Shown: piece by piece, positions 24,841-33,289 of the stretch
How positions within the stretch are numbered: the stretch's first letter is position 1
Layout: the number at the start of each line of letters is the position of its first letter
From: Physcousia sp015060555
GTDB lineage: Bacteria; Bacteroidota; Bacteroidia; Bacteroidales; Bacteroidaceae
Direction: 5' to 3'
NCBI GenBank assembly: GCA_015060555.1
Contig: SUYG01000023.1
Span: forward strand, 1-64,000
Length of the DNA: 64,000 nucleotides
The notes under the pieces: model-generated
Seen by the model: only the letters and a program-made list of their open reading frames with translations
Database searches by the model: none
What the model was told of the DNA's origin: nothing
Translations under genes and position numbers: made by a program

Positions 24841-25149
24841 GAAGGTATGAGTTTTAATTAGTTTGTTTCTTTTCAGAATTTGTACACAGCAGTGTGGGCC
24901 TTTCAGCATTCTTCTACTGGAAGGTCCTGGAATTACCTGTGATAAAAAGAATGAAATCAGCCCACACCTATAATTAATAGGGTATGCCTGCGAGGGTTGG
25001 GCAGGGTACACCTATAACATCATAGGAGGACGCCTCTCAGACTTTGTTCCTATCACGTGAGTAAATTTTCCAGGTTTACCAGTGGAACGAAGCATGATGC
25101 TCCTCGCTTTGCGATCGATGGCTTTTACCTCATCGACGCTGCAAAGTTA
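24841..25149 (-). promoter_or_regulatory. Long structured leader upstream of the exported protein gene
   Basis: A TAACTTTG box at 25142-25149 would give a 5' leader of about 290 nt. Potential stems include gttcc with ggaac flanking gtaaa/tttac, gtgtgggct with aggcccacac, and catcgatcgcaaagcgagg internal pairing. The leader contains no convincing ORF. A second box, TACCTTTG at 25246-25253, lies further upstream. Whether it is a regulatory RNA or a repeated element cannot be told from one copy. Confidence 0.35.
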
Positions 25150-25400
25150 GGAAACTTTCGTGAAAGCCGTACCATCGTGGGCTGATTTTTTTAGTTTGAC
25201 ATTGATTTTAGTCTCATTTTGTCCTTTCCGGACCTATTGCGGGCGCAAAGGTACGGTAAAAGGCGGAAAGAAACAAGGGTAAAATCAGTCCAAAAGTTGG
25301 TCCAATTGGTCCAAATCGCTTTTTGAACGTAAAACTGACGTAAATCTGGGCTTAAATCTGCCACAAATTGTGATAAATGGGCTTCTTTAATGATTCTTTA
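25150..25400. other. Non-coding gap upstream of the structured leader
   Basis: It holds the TACCTTTG promoter box (minus strand, 25246-25253) and a direct repeat (ttggtccaa twice) near 25300. I see no gene in it. Confidence 0.4.
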
Positions 25401-26375
25401 TCACTCATGATACTCCTCGAGGTATTCGAGGTGGTTGATGTCCAGGTCGTCCTGGGCACGCTCCCAGATTTGGCGGGTGCTATCGGACTGAGGGGCTAAG
25501 CGATAGACGCCGAGATAGACGAAGGTGGTGTCGAAGAGGTTTTTCATGAATGTGATGAGCACAGACCTATTGCGTAGGGCGTTGGTGTAGCGCTCTTTGT
25601 TGTACTGGGCTAATTTAGCGAGGGAGGCCGAGTCGGTAGGATAATCGTCGGGGTGGTAGTAGGTGGTGATGGTGGGCATCAGACGAGTGGGGTCGCCTTC
25701 GTTATGCCAGACATGATGGTGATATTCGGGAGCCCAAAAGTAGATATAAGGATACTTGGGGTGTTGAATCCAGTATGGGGTGTACTCGTCGAGCGCTACA
25801 TCGAAGAGCTTGAGGTAGTCTTCTTGGCAGGTGAACTTAGTGCCCCGATGCAGGATGTCGGGTTGTGGGGAATGGAGACCGCGAATGACGAAGGGGATAG
25901 CGATGAGAAGAAGAAAGAGCGAAAGAAGGAAAAGTGAAAGAATGAAAAGTGAAAAATGTTTCTTCTTAGGGGGTGAGGGGATTCCCGAGGGTGGCCCCTC
26001 GGGCACGGCAGCCTCGTCAGGAGATGGGGCCTCGTTCGGCGACGGGGTAGGGAGACCCGCTCCCCGCCCTCCCGTCTGGGAGGGAGCCTCGCTTCGCTCG
26101 AGGGATGGTGCGGGGGTGATGTCGGCATAGAAGTCTGCGAAGGAGGGATAGTCGATGAATTGGGCGAGGAGGTCGAGGGTAGATGGACGGGGCGAAGAGG
26201 ATGTGTCATGCAGATACCCCCACAGTCGCTTGAGTGTGGTTGGACTGATGTGCTGATGAAGCTTCTTGAAGATGCTCTCGGCGAGGATGTCGAAATCCTT
26301 GGGCGTCCGTAGCTTCCTACCAATAGATGCTTCTATGGATTCACGGAGGAGGACTATGGCGGTGGGGGAGAGCAT
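25401..26375 (-). CDS. Single-pass membrane protein with N-terminal helical domain
   Basis: A 324-residue protein. Residues 1-85 form a helical domain (RTPKDFDILAESIFKKL, SPTTLKRLWGYLHD) seen at the start of many Bacteroidetes regulatory or sensor proteins. A Pro/Glu-rich linker (TGGRGAGLPTPSPNE) follows, part of it encoded by the GC-rich palindrome. The single TM helix (about 140-165, FSLFILSLFLLSLFLLLIAI) is encoded by the ttttcactttt-type spacer repeat. The C-terminal 150 residues (KFTCQEDYLKLFDVALDEYT) would be periplasmic. Function unknown; a transmembrane sensor is one guess. The stop lies 28 bp from the flavodiiron gene. Confidence 0.6.
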   Translation of the reverse strand: MLSPTAIVLLRESIEASIGRKLRTPKDFDILAESIFKKLHQHISPTTLKRLWGYLHDTSSSPRPSTLDLLAQFIDYPSFADFYADITPAPSLERSEAPSQTGGRGAGLPTPSPNEAPSPDEAAVPEGPPSGIPSPPKKKHFSLFILSLFLLSLFLLLIAIPFVIRGLHSPQPDILHRGTKFTCQEDYLKLFDVALDEYTPYWIQHPKYPYIYFWAPEYHHHVWHNEGDPTRLMPTITTYYHPDDYPTDSASLAKLAQYNKERYTNALRNRSVLITFMKNLFDTTFVYLGVYRLAPQSDSTRQIWERAQDDLDINHLEYLEEYHE

Positions 26376-26403
26376 GGAAAATATTCGTTAGGCCAGGGAA
26401 CTG

Positions 26404-27576
26404 TCACGCTAAGATCGCATCAGCGAGGGCTTCGAGTTGTGCGAGGTCCTCGTCTTTCATCTTGCCGCGCAGGGTGACAATGGGTTCCACGATCTCCACC
26501 TGCTTCATCCCTTCGAGCATCGGGCGCATGGTCTTGGCGGCACTGGGTGCCCACGAACCGTTCTCCACGAGACCAACGCGGCGGCGCTGGTAGGCCTTGA
26601 TGTCCAGATGGTGCAGGAAGTCGTACATCGGGGGGAAGACACCGGCATCGTAGCTGCTGGCCATGCAAATCATCTTGCCGTAGCGGAAGGCATCCTCGAT
26701 GGCTTCGCCTAGGTCATCGCGGCAGAGGTCGCTGATAGCCACCTTCGGGCAGCCCTTGGCCTTGAGAATCTCCACGAGGCGCTCGGCGGCAGCGGCGGTA
26801 TTACCGTGGATGCTGGCGTGAGCGATGAAGACGCCCTCGGTCTCTACGTCGTAAGCGCTCCAGATGGTGTAGAGGCGCACGGCCTCGGCAAGCTTCTCGC
26901 CCTCGAGCACGGGACCGTGCAGGGGCAGGATCTTTTGGATGTCGAGGGCGGCGGCTTTCTTGAGCAGCGTGCTGACGGGTGTGCCATACTTGCCACATAT
27001 ATTAAAGTAGTAGCGGCGAGCCTCACATGCCCAATCGTCGGCATCTGCGTCATAGACGCCAAATTTGCCGAATCCATCGGCGGAAAAGAGCACTTTGTCG
27101 GTGGCATCATAGGTGACCATTACCTCGGGCCAGTGCACCATCGGCGCCATGATAAACTGCAGCGTGTGGCGCCCCAGCGAGAGCGTGTCGCCCTCCTTGA
27201 CGGTGATGATGGCCCCCTCTTCTGCTCCCGAGAGGGTCATATATTGTGGCATCATCTGCTTGGCCTTAGCGGAGCAGACCACCTGCAGCGTGGGATAGAG
27301 GGCGCAGACCTCGGCGATGCCGCTGGCGTGGTCCGGCTCCAGATGCTGCACGATGAGATAGTCGGGCTGTCGGCCTGCGAGGGCTTCTTTCAAGTTGGCC
27401 TTCCAGGCTTCGAGGGTGCGGCTGTCGCTGGTGTCCATGATGGCCACCTTCTCATCGAGGATGACAAAAGAGTTATAGCACATGCCGTCGGGCGTGTGGT
27501 ACTGGCTTTCAAATAAGTGCTGTTCAGGATCATCGACGCCGATGTAGCGGATGCCTGCGGTGATGTTTTTGATCAT
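26404..27576 (-). CDS. Flavodiiron protein (A-type flavoprotein)
   Basis: A 390-residue cytoplasmic enzyme that reduces O2 to water or NO to N2O. The metallo-beta-lactamase domain has QHLEPDHASG (H78, E80, D82, H83) for the diiron site, with further ligands around VHWPEVMVTYD and LPLHGPVL. From about residue 250, VFIAHASIHGNTAAAA is the FMN-binding flavodoxin loop. The start MIKNITAGIRYIG is chosen by homology; the upstream frame is spacer. TATCTTTG at 27616-27623 is the likely promoter. The rubredoxin at 16.2 kb is a plausible electron donor. Confidence 0.93.
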   Translation of the reverse strand: MIKNITAGIRYIGVDDPEQHLFESQYHTPDGMCYNSFVILDEKVAIMDTSDSRTLEAWKANLKEALAGRQPDYLIVQHLEPDHASGIAEVCALYPTLQVVCSAKAKQMMPQYMTLSGAEEGAIITVKEGDTLSLGRHTLQFIMAPMVHWPEVMVTYDATDKVLFSADGFGKFGVYDADADDWACEARRYYFNICGKYGTPVSTLLKKAAALDIQKILPLHGPVLEGEKLAEAVRLYTIWSAYDVETEGVFIAHASIHGNTAAAAERLVEILKAKGCPKVAISDLCRDDLGEAIEDAFRYGKMICMASSYDAGVFPPMYDFLHHLDIKAYQRRRVGLVENGSWAPSAAKTMRPMLEGMKQVEIVEPIVTLRGKMKDEDLAQLEALADAILA

Positions 27577-27615
27577 ATCATGTGTGTTTTTAAGCTTTTT
27601 TCTGCGATTGCGCGG

Positions 27616-27623
27616 CAAAGATA
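27616..27623 (-). promoter_or_regulatory. Promoter -7 box for the flavodiiron gene
   Basis: The minus strand reads TATCTTTG, matching TAnnTTTG, 39 bp upstream of the start codon. Confidence 0.5.
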
Positions 27624-27739
27624 GCAAAAAGTTCTTTCTTAGTGACTGAAACGGTAAAGTTTTTTGCTTTTTGTCATTAAAATGCGGCATCTGAAAGATA
27701 TTTTGTAAGCATCCTCGCGCACGTATCATAAATAATGTG

Positions 27740-27747
27740 TACTTTTG
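27740..27747 (+). promoter_or_regulatory. Promoter -7 box for korA
   Basis: TACTTTTG matches TAnnTTTG; it reads into the repeat-rich leader of korA. Confidence 0.5.
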
Positions 27748-27788
27748 CGCGATTTTTAAGAAATATATTCAACACCAAACACCCGTCT

Positions 27789-27866
27789 TTGAACTTTGAA
27801 CTTTAAACTTTGAACTTTAAACTTTGAACTTTGAACTTTGAACTTTAAACTTTACACTTTAAACTA
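27789..27866. repeat. Heptameric tandem repeat in the korA leader
   Basis: About ten units of ttgaact/ttaaact lie between the promoter and the start codon of korA and so would be transcribed into its 5' leader. The same unit recurs in other spacers of the window. Confidence 0.75.
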
Positions 27867-27871
27867 AAATA

Positions 27872-29719
27872 ATGGCAGATAGTTTACACATTCAAGAGCT
27901 GGAGCAAGTGGTGGTCCGCTTCTCTGGCGACAGCGGCGACGGAATGCAGCTCGCCGGCAACATCTTCTCCACGGTGTCAGCCACCGTGGGTAACAGTATC
28001 TCCACCTTCCCCGACTACCCCGCAGACATCCGCGCCCCGCAGGGCTCGCTGACGGGTGTCTCAGGTTTCCAGGTGCACATCGGTGCCGGCAAGGTCTATA
28101 CGCCGGGTGACCTGTGCGACGTGCTTGTGGCCATGAACGCCGCTGCCTTCAAGACGCAGCTGCGCTACGCCAAGCCCAACGCCACCATCATCATCGACAC
28201 CGACGCCTTCGGTCCTAAGGATCTGGAGAAGGCGGAGTTCAAAACCCCCGATTACATCGCTGAGATGGGCGTTAATCCCGACCGCGTCATCGCGTGTCCC
28301 CTCACCACGATGGTGAAGGATGCCCTTGCGGACACGGGGATGGATGTAAAGAGCGTCCTCAAGTGCCGCAACATGTTCGCTCTCGGTCTCGTCTGCTGGC
28401 TTTTCAGCCGCGATCTGGACGTGGCCTTCAGCTTCCTGCGCGAGAAGTTTGCCAAGAAGCCGGCCATTGCCGAGGCTAACATCAAGGTCATCCAGGCGGG
28501 CTACGACTATGGTCACAACACGCACTCCTCAGCCATGAACGTCTATCGCATCGAGTCGAAGACGAAGGTGCCCGGCCGCTACATGGACATCACGGGCAAC
28601 AAGGCCACGGCCTACGGCTTCATCGCCGCTGCCGAGAAGGCTGGTCTGCAGCTTTATCTGGGCAGCTACCCCATCACGCCTGCCACAGACGTGCTCCACG
28701 AGCTCTCCAAGCATAAGAGCCTCGGCGTGAAGACAGTGCAGTGCGAGGATGAGATTGCCGGCTGTGCCAGCGCTGTGGGAGCCTCCTTCGCAGGCGCCCT
28801 CGCCGTCACCAGCACCTCCGGTCCCGGCATCTGCCTGAAGAGCGAGGCCATGAACTTGGCTGTCATCATGGAGCTGCCACTGGTGGTGCTCGACGTGCAG
28901 CGCGGCGGTCCCGCCACGGGTCTGCCCACGAAGTCCGAGCAGACGGACTTGCTGCAAGTCCTCTTCGGCCGCAACGGCGAGAGCCCGATGCCCGTCATCG
29001 CTGCCCTCTCGCCCACCGACTGCTTCGACGCTGCCTACGATGCCTCGAAGATGGCGCTGGAGCACATGACGCCCGTCGTGCTGCTCACCGATGCCTTCAT
29101 CGCCAACGGCAGCGGCGCCTTCAAGCTCCCGAAGCTGGAGGAGTACCCCGACATCAACCCGCCTTATGTGCCCGAAGAGCTGAAGGGCCAGTGGACACCC
29201 TATATGCGCGCCGAGAACGGCACCCGCTATTGGGCTGTTCCAGGTCGCGAGGGCTTCACGCACATCCTCGGCGGACTGGAGAAGGATAACAAGACGGGTG
29301 CCATCAGCACGAATCCTGAGAACCACGACCTGATGACGCGCCTGCGCGCTGAGAAGATAGCGAAGATACAAGTCCCCGACCTCGAAGTGGAGGGCGACAA
29401 GGACGATGCCGACCTCCTCATCGTGGGCTTCGGCAGCACCTACGGCCATCTCCACGCTGCGATGGATGAACTTCGCGCCAGCGGAAAGAAGGTGGCCCTC
29501 GCACAGTTCCGCTACCTCAACCCGCTGCCCGCGAACACGGCAGAGGTACTGAAGAAGTACCCGAAGGTTGTGGTGGCCGAACAGAACATGGGCCAGCTCG
29601 CCGCCTATCTCCGCATGAAGGTAGATGGCTTCGTCCCTGCCCAGTTCAACCAAGTCAAAGGCCAGCCCTTCGTGGTCGCTGAACTCGTAGAAGCATTCAA
29701 AACAATAATGAATAAATAA
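27872..29719 (+). CDS. korA: 2-oxoacid:acceptor oxidoreductase, fused gamma-alpha subunit
   Basis: A 615-residue cytoplasmic protein. The N-terminal gamma domain (FSGDSGDGMQLAGNIFS, about 1-190) is fused to the alpha (pyrimidine-binding) domain beginning near GNKATAYGFIAAAEKAGLQL. CEDEIAGCASAVGASFAG and TSTSGPGICLKSEAMNLA are typical of the family. With KorB it oxidises 2-oxoglutarate or a related 2-oxoacid using CoA and ferredoxin. The substrate cannot be fixed by sequence alone. An inverted-repeat-bounded element carrying a GxxExxY gene separates it from korB. Confidence 0.93.
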   Translation: MADSLHIQELEQVVVRFSGDSGDGMQLAGNIFSTVSATVGNSISTFPDYPADIRAPQGSLTGVSGFQVHIGAGKVYTPGDLCDVLVAMNAAAFKTQLRYAKPNATIIIDTDAFGPKDLEKAEFKTPDYIAEMGVNPDRVIACPLTTMVKDALADTGMDVKSVLKCRNMFALGLVCWLFSRDLDVAFSFLREKFAKKPAIAEANIKVIQAGYDYGHNTHSSAMNVYRIESKTKVPGRYMDITGNKATAYGFIAAAEKAGLQLYLGSYPITPATDVLHELSKHKSLGVKTVQCEDEIAGCASAVGASFAGALAVTSTSGPGICLKSEAMNLAVIMELPLVVLDVQRGGPATGLPTKSEQTDLLQVLFGRNGESPMPVIAALSPTDCFDAAYDASKMALEHMTPVVLLTDAFIANGSGAFKLPKLEEYPDINPPYVPEELKGQWTPYMRAENGTRYWAVPGREGFTHILGGLEKDNKTGAISTNPENHDLMTRLRAEKIAKIQVPDLEVEGDKDDADLLIVGFGSTYGHLHAAMDELRASGKKVALAQFRYLNPLPANTAEVLKKYPKVVVAEQNMGQLAAYLRMKVDGFVPAQFNQVKGQPFVVAELVEAFKTIMNK

Positions 29720-29725
29720 TAAGGA

Positions 29726-30303
29726 ACCACAGATTGCACAGATTACACCGATTTTTTCTTTGAATAATTTGATTAAATATTTCTCAGATTAAGTGCGAAA
29801 CGCTTCGCAGGTTTCGAGTGCTATCAATTGCATCTGGCATCATGTAAGGATCTTATATGGAGACGTTCATTCACAAAGAGGAAACATACAAAATAATAGG
29901 TGCAGCCATGGCTGTTCACCGTTTTTTTGGTTGTGGATTCTCCGAAAAAGTCTATCAGGATGCACTGGAGATAGAATTCAAAAGCTTGGATATTCCTTAT
30001 CTTCGTGAAGAACCTCTCTATGCTGAATACCGAAACATACAATTGAAGACGGAGTTTGTTCCTGATTTCATCTGTTATGATTCCATCATTGTAGAGCTGA
30101 AGGCTGTTCACGAGCTTGAGGATTTCCAACGTTCGCAGGCTATCAACTATGCTCGTGTGGCCAATATGGAAATCGCTTTATTGATAAACTTTGGTGAACC
30201 ATCTCTGAAATATGAACGTTATGCCGTTTCAAATCTGTGAAATATAATAATAAATTCTCATCATTAGGATATAAAATCTGTTTAATCCGCGAAATCTGTG
30301 GTT
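29726..30303 (+). mobile_element. Inverted-repeat-bounded element carrying a GxxExxY gene (copy A)
   Basis: The left end accacagattgcacagatt and the right end aatctgtggtt are inverse complements over their outer 11 bases. The 578-bp unit contains one gene. Both ends (about 90 bp left, 65 bp right) match a second, internally decayed copy that follows korB. The unit sits precisely between korA and korB, genes normally adjacent, so insertion is the simplest reading. No transposase is inside; mobility would need to be in trans or by the encoded nuclease-fold protein. No clear target duplication was seen. Confidence 0.6.
29857..30240 (+). CDS. GxxExxY protein (PD-(D/E)XK nuclease fold)
   Basis: A 127-residue protein. 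The name-giving motif is GFSEKVY at residues 27-33 in the context of FGCGFSEKVYQDALEIEF. FVPDF (D70) and IIVELKAV (E80, K82) form an intact PD-(D/E)XK core. GxxExxY proteins are abundant in Bacteroidetes and environmental genomes and their role is not established. Here the gene occupies an inverted-repeat-bounded element inserted between korA and korB; a noncoding relative of that element lies after korB. Confidence 0.9.
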   Translation: METFIHKEETYKIIGAAMAVHRFFGCGFSEKVYQDALEIEFKSLDIPYLREEPLYAEYRNIQLKTEFVPDFICYDSIIVELKAVHELEDFQRSQAINYARVANMEIALLINFGEPSLKYERYAVSNL

Positions 30304-30321
30304 CAAAAAAGAAAAAAGAAT

Positions 30322-31323
30322 ATGTTTACAGCACAAGATTATAAGAAAGGGCAGCCGCGGTGGTGTCCGGGCTGCGGAGATCATTTCTTCCTCGCCTCCT
30401 TGCACAAGGCCCTCGCTGAGATTGGTGTGGCGCCGCACAATGTCGCCGTCATCAGTGGTATCGGTTGCAGCAGCCGTCTGCCTCACTACATGGCCACCTA
30501 CGGCATGAACACCATCCACGGCCGTGCTGCCGCTATCGCCACGGGCGCTAAGGTGACGAATCCCGACCTCGACGTATGGCAGGTCAGTGGCGACGGCGAC
30601 GGTCTTGCCATCGGCGGTAACCACTTCATCCACGCCAACCGCAGGAACATCGACCTGAACATGATCCTGCTGAACAACCGCATCTACGGTCTCACGAAGG
30701 GACAGTACTCGCCCACGAGCCCTCGCGGTTTCGTCAGCAAGAGCAGCCCCTACGGCACCGTGGAAGACCCGTTCCGCCCCGCTGAGCTCTGCTTCGGCGC
30801 CCGCGGTCACTTCTTTGCCCGTGCCGTGGCCACCGACGCCCCAGGCACCATCGAGGTGCTGAAGGCCGCCCACGACCACAAGGGCGCCAGCGTCTGCGAG
30901 ATTCTGCAGAACTGCGTCATCTTCAACAACGGCACCCATGACAGCGTCTATGACAAGGAAGGGCGCAAGAAGAACGCTATCTATGTGCGCCACGGCGAGA
31001 AGCTCGTCTTCGGCGAGAACAACGAGTTCGGTCTCGTGCAGCAGGGCTTCGGCCTGAAGGTGGTGGAAATCGGCAAGGACGGTTACACGCTGGATGATGT
31101 CCTCGTGCACGATGCACACTGTGAGGACAACACGCTGCAGCTGAAGCTCGCCCTCATGGGCGACGGCGACGGCTTCCCCATCGCCCTCGGCGTCATCCGC
31201 GACGTGGAGGCTCCCACCTACAACGATGCCGTCACGGCGCAGATTGCAGAGGTCAGTGCTCAGAAGAAGTACCACACCTTCGCCGAGCTCCTTGAAACCA
31301 ACGACATCTGGGAGGTCAAGTAA
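30322..31323 (+). CDS. korB: 2-oxoacid:ferredoxin oxidoreductase beta subunit
   Basis: A 333-residue TPP-binding subunit. PRWCPGCGDHFFLASLH gives the CxxC iron-sulfur/TPP start, QVSGDGDGLAIGGNHFIH the GDG...N TPP-Mg motif, and NMILLNNRIYGLTKGQYSPT the conserved substrate loop. It partners with KorA. I start at MFTAQDYKKGQ; an ATG/GTG nine codons upstream lies in the right end of the GxxExxY element. The gene is flanked on both sides by related inverted-repeat elements. Confidence 0.93.
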   Translation: MFTAQDYKKGQPRWCPGCGDHFFLASLHKALAEIGVAPHNVAVISGIGCSSRLPHYMATYGMNTIHGRAAAIATGAKVTNPDLDVWQVSGDGDGLAIGGNHFIHANRRNIDLNMILLNNRIYGLTKGQYSPTSPRGFVSKSSPYGTVEDPFRPAELCFGARGHFFARAVATDAPGTIEVLKAAHDHKGASVCEILQNCVIFNNGTHDSVYDKEGRKKNAIYVRHGEKLVFGENNEFGLVQQGFGLKVVEIGKDGYTLDDVLVHDAHCEDNTLQLKLALMGDGDGFPIALGVIRDVEAPTYNDAVTAQIAEVSAQKKYHTFAELLETNDIWEVK

Positions 31324-31328
31324 GAAGT

Positions 31329-31551
31329 ACCACAGATTACACAGATTAAACAGATTCTGTTCCTATTATCGTCAAAATTTGATTATTCATTTCACAGATT
31401 TGTATGCGAAAGGCAATCCCTCCTGTTTGCGAGCTATTTCCATCCCGTCATTCAGCACCTGCGTAGCGTGCTGCCTGGAATCGGTGTAATATAGAATAAA
31501 ATTTGAAATCCATAGGACTTTTAATCTGTTAAATCCGTGTAATCTGTGGTT
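31329..31551 (+). mobile_element. Decayed inverted-repeat element related to the GxxExxY unit (copy B)
   Basis: A 223-bp unit with ends accacagattacacagatt and aatccgtgtaatctgtggtt, matching copy A at both ends (left: tttgatta, cagatt, tgcgaaa in the same order; right: ataggac, aatctgtt, aatccg). It has no GxxExxY gene, only short non-homologous internal sequence, like a MITE derived from copy A. It lies between korB and the trmH-like gene. Confidence 0.6.
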
Positions 31552-31564
31552 AAAAAGAAATCAT

Positions 31565-32455
31565 ATGAGTGGTGAGGACCAATATATAAGTAGCACTCAG
31601 AACCCCAAGATCAAGCGCTTGCTGGCGCTCCAGGAGAAATCCTCGGAGCGCCGCAAGAGCGGCTTGTTCGTGGTCGAAGGTCGCCGCGAGCTGCAGCATT
31701 GCGTGGAAGCGGGGTATGAGATAGAGAGTGTGTTCGTAGAATTGAAGAATGAAGAATCTCGCTTCGCTCGGAATGAAGAATTAAAATTACCTCCCAATCC
31801 TGAAAGTAACTCTCATTCTTCATTCTTCACTCTTCATTCTTCATTAAAGAACATCTTCACCGTCTCCCCTCATGTCTATGAGCGCATCGCCTACCGCGGC
31901 AGCACCGAGGGCATCATTGCCATCGTGAAGGCCAGACATTTCACCTTGGAAGACATCAGCTGTGCGGCCCTCCCCCCCACGGGGGGAGCGGGGAGAGGGG
32001 CCCTTTTTATCGTCCTCGAATCCGTCGAGAAGCCCGGCAACCTGGGTGCTGTGTTGCGCTCGGCCGACGCTGCCGGTGCCACCGCCGTCATCGTCTGCGA
32101 CCCCCTCACCGACCTCTACAACCCCAACCTCATCCGTGCCTCCATCGGTGCCTGCTTCACCGTGCCCACGGTGGCTTGCAGCTCTGAGGACTGCATCCGC
32201 TTCCTGAAGGCCCACGGCGTGCAGATTCTCACCGCGCAGCTGCAGGACTCCCATCTCTACTATGACACCGACATGACCGGCCCCACGGCCATCGTCATGG
32301 GCACCGAGAGCACGGGTCTCACCGACCAATGGCGTCAGGCCGCCGATGCCCACATCCGCATCCCCATGCTCGGTCGTCTCGACTCCCTCAATGTCAGCGT
32401 TTCGGCCGCCATCCTCCTCTTCGAGGCTGTTCGTCAGCGCGAAATAAAGGGTTAA
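31565..32455 (+). CDS. TrmH/SpoU-family RNA 2'-O-methyltransferase
   Basis: A 296-residue protein. The N-terminal substrate-binding part (STQNPKIKRLLALQEKSSER, RKSGLFVVEGRREL) is followed by the SPOUT knot: LESVEKPGNLGAVLRSADA, AIVMGTESTGL and RIPMLGRLDSLNVSVSAAI. It would methylate rRNA or tRNA ribose. Two in-frame inserts stand out. Residues about 60-95 (NEESRFARNEEL, HSSFFTLHSSL) are encoded by AT-rich spacer repeats, and about 136-146 (LPPTGGAGRGA) by the GC-rich palindrome. Both fall between secondary-structure elements. Confidence 0.9.
   Translation: MSGEDQYISSTQNPKIKRLLALQEKSSERRKSGLFVVEGRRELQHCVEAGYEIESVFVELKNEESRFARNEELKLPPNPESNSHSSFFTLHSSLKNIFTVSPHVYERIAYRGSTEGIIAIVKARHFTLEDISCAALPPTGGAGRGALFIVLESVEKPGNLGAVLRSADAAGATAVIVCDPLTDLYNPNLIRASIGACFTVPTVACSSEDCIRFLKAHGVQILTAQLQDSHLYYDTDMTGPTAIVMGTESTGLTDQWRQAADAHIRIPMLGRLDSLNVSVSAAILLFEAVRQREIKG
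31965..32003. repeat. GC-rich palindromic mini-repeat inside the trmH-like gene
   Basis: The plus strand reads cctcccccccacgggggga followed by gcggggagaggggc. Its reverse complement is nearly identical to the intergenic copy at 57.2 kb. Confidence 0.65.
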
Positions 32456-32503
32456 ATGACACTTTTTCCCGTTTTTCCTTGTTCGTTTCGCACAAAAGGG
32501 CTA

Positions 32504-32511
32504 CTTTTGTG
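32504..32511 (+). promoter_or_regulatory. Promoter -7 box for the small OMP
   Basis: TACTTTTG matches TAnnTTTG, 59 bp upstream of the start codon. Confidence 0.5.
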
Positions 32512-32570
32512 CAATATTTTACGTAAAGTTAATTTTAACCATATCTATTAACCAAATTAAAAACGACAAA

Positions 32571-33215
32571 ATGAAAGTCAAGAATCTTTTGGCAGCAGCA
32601 GCGCTCTGCCTCGTCAGTGGCACCGCCTCCGCACAGGTGAACAACTATGGCGGTCTTTATCTCCAGTACAATCCCACATGGCAGATTGCCAATTACGACA
32701 ATGTAGAGACTGAGTATATCAATGGCTTCACGCTGGGCTATTTCCGTTCCATTGGCCTCGGTGGTGACAATGTACCCTTGTTCCTCGAAGTTGGAGGCAA
32801 CCTGAAGTACGGCCTTCACACTGAAAAAGCTGCTGGCGTTCGAATTAACGATCACCTGTTGTCCCTGAACATTCCTGTTAACTTCGGTTACAGCATTGGT
32901 TTGGGCGACAACCTTGCTTTGAATCCCTACGTGGGTATCAATTTGCGTCTGAATCTGCTGGGTGTTGAAACTTATGATATCAAGGGAGTCGATAATATCA
33001 ATCTCTATTCCAAGGACGATATGGGCGATGCCCGTTATAATCGCTTCCAGCTTGGCGGACAGATTGGTTTCAAGATGATTATCAGCGAGGCCTTCTTCGT
33101 AGAAGCTGCTTATCACATCGACTTCACACCTATCCAGAACTTTGCTGTCGTTGGCGGTAAGGACTTTAAGTCACGCACCCATGGCGTCAACCTCGGCTTC
33201 GGCTTTGCATTCTAA
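32571..33215 (+). CDS. Small outer-membrane beta-barrel protein
   Basis: A 214-residue protein with signal peptide ending GTASAQ and amphipathic strands alternating with turns (GGLYLQYNPTWQ, ITLNIPVNFGYSIG-like, HGVNLGFGFAF). The terminal Phe is the BAM signal. It resembles porin-family/OmpW-like barrels of Bacteroidetes and no ligand is predicted. It is a single gene with its own promoter and a strong terminator at 33241. Confidence 0.8.
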   Translation: MKVKNLLAAAALCLVSGTASAQVNNYGGLYLQYNPTWQIANYDNVETEYINGFTLGYFRSIGLGGDNVPLFLEVGGNLKYGLHTEKAAGVRINDHLLSLNIPVNFGYSIGLGDNLALNPYVGINLRLNLLGVETYDIKGVDNINLYSKDDMGDARYNRFQLGGQIGFKMIISEAFFVEAAYHIDFTPIQNFAVVGGKDFKSRTHGVNLGFGFAF

Positions 33216-33240
33216 TCAACTTTGTTCAGAATCATCATTT

Positions 33241-33275
33241 AGAAGCGCTTGCCCCCGGCAAGCGCTTCTCTTTCT
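33241..33275 (+). terminator. Rho-independent terminator after the small OMP gene
   Basis: Arms agaagcgcttgcc and ggcaagcgcttct form a perfect 13-bp stem with a ccc loop, followed by a pyrimidine-rich tctttctc run. It starts 25 bp after the stop codon. Confidence 0.85.
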
Positions 33276-33289
33276 CCCTTTCCCACAGC

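Noticed and set aside
28529..29653. Long minus-strand frame opposite korA
   Set aside because: It is a mirror of GC-rich codon use in korA, with low-complexity composition and no motif.
27872..31323. GxxExxY gene as part of the kor operon function
   Set aside because: It is bounded by inverted repeats shared with a second element, so passenger status is more likely than a metabolic role.
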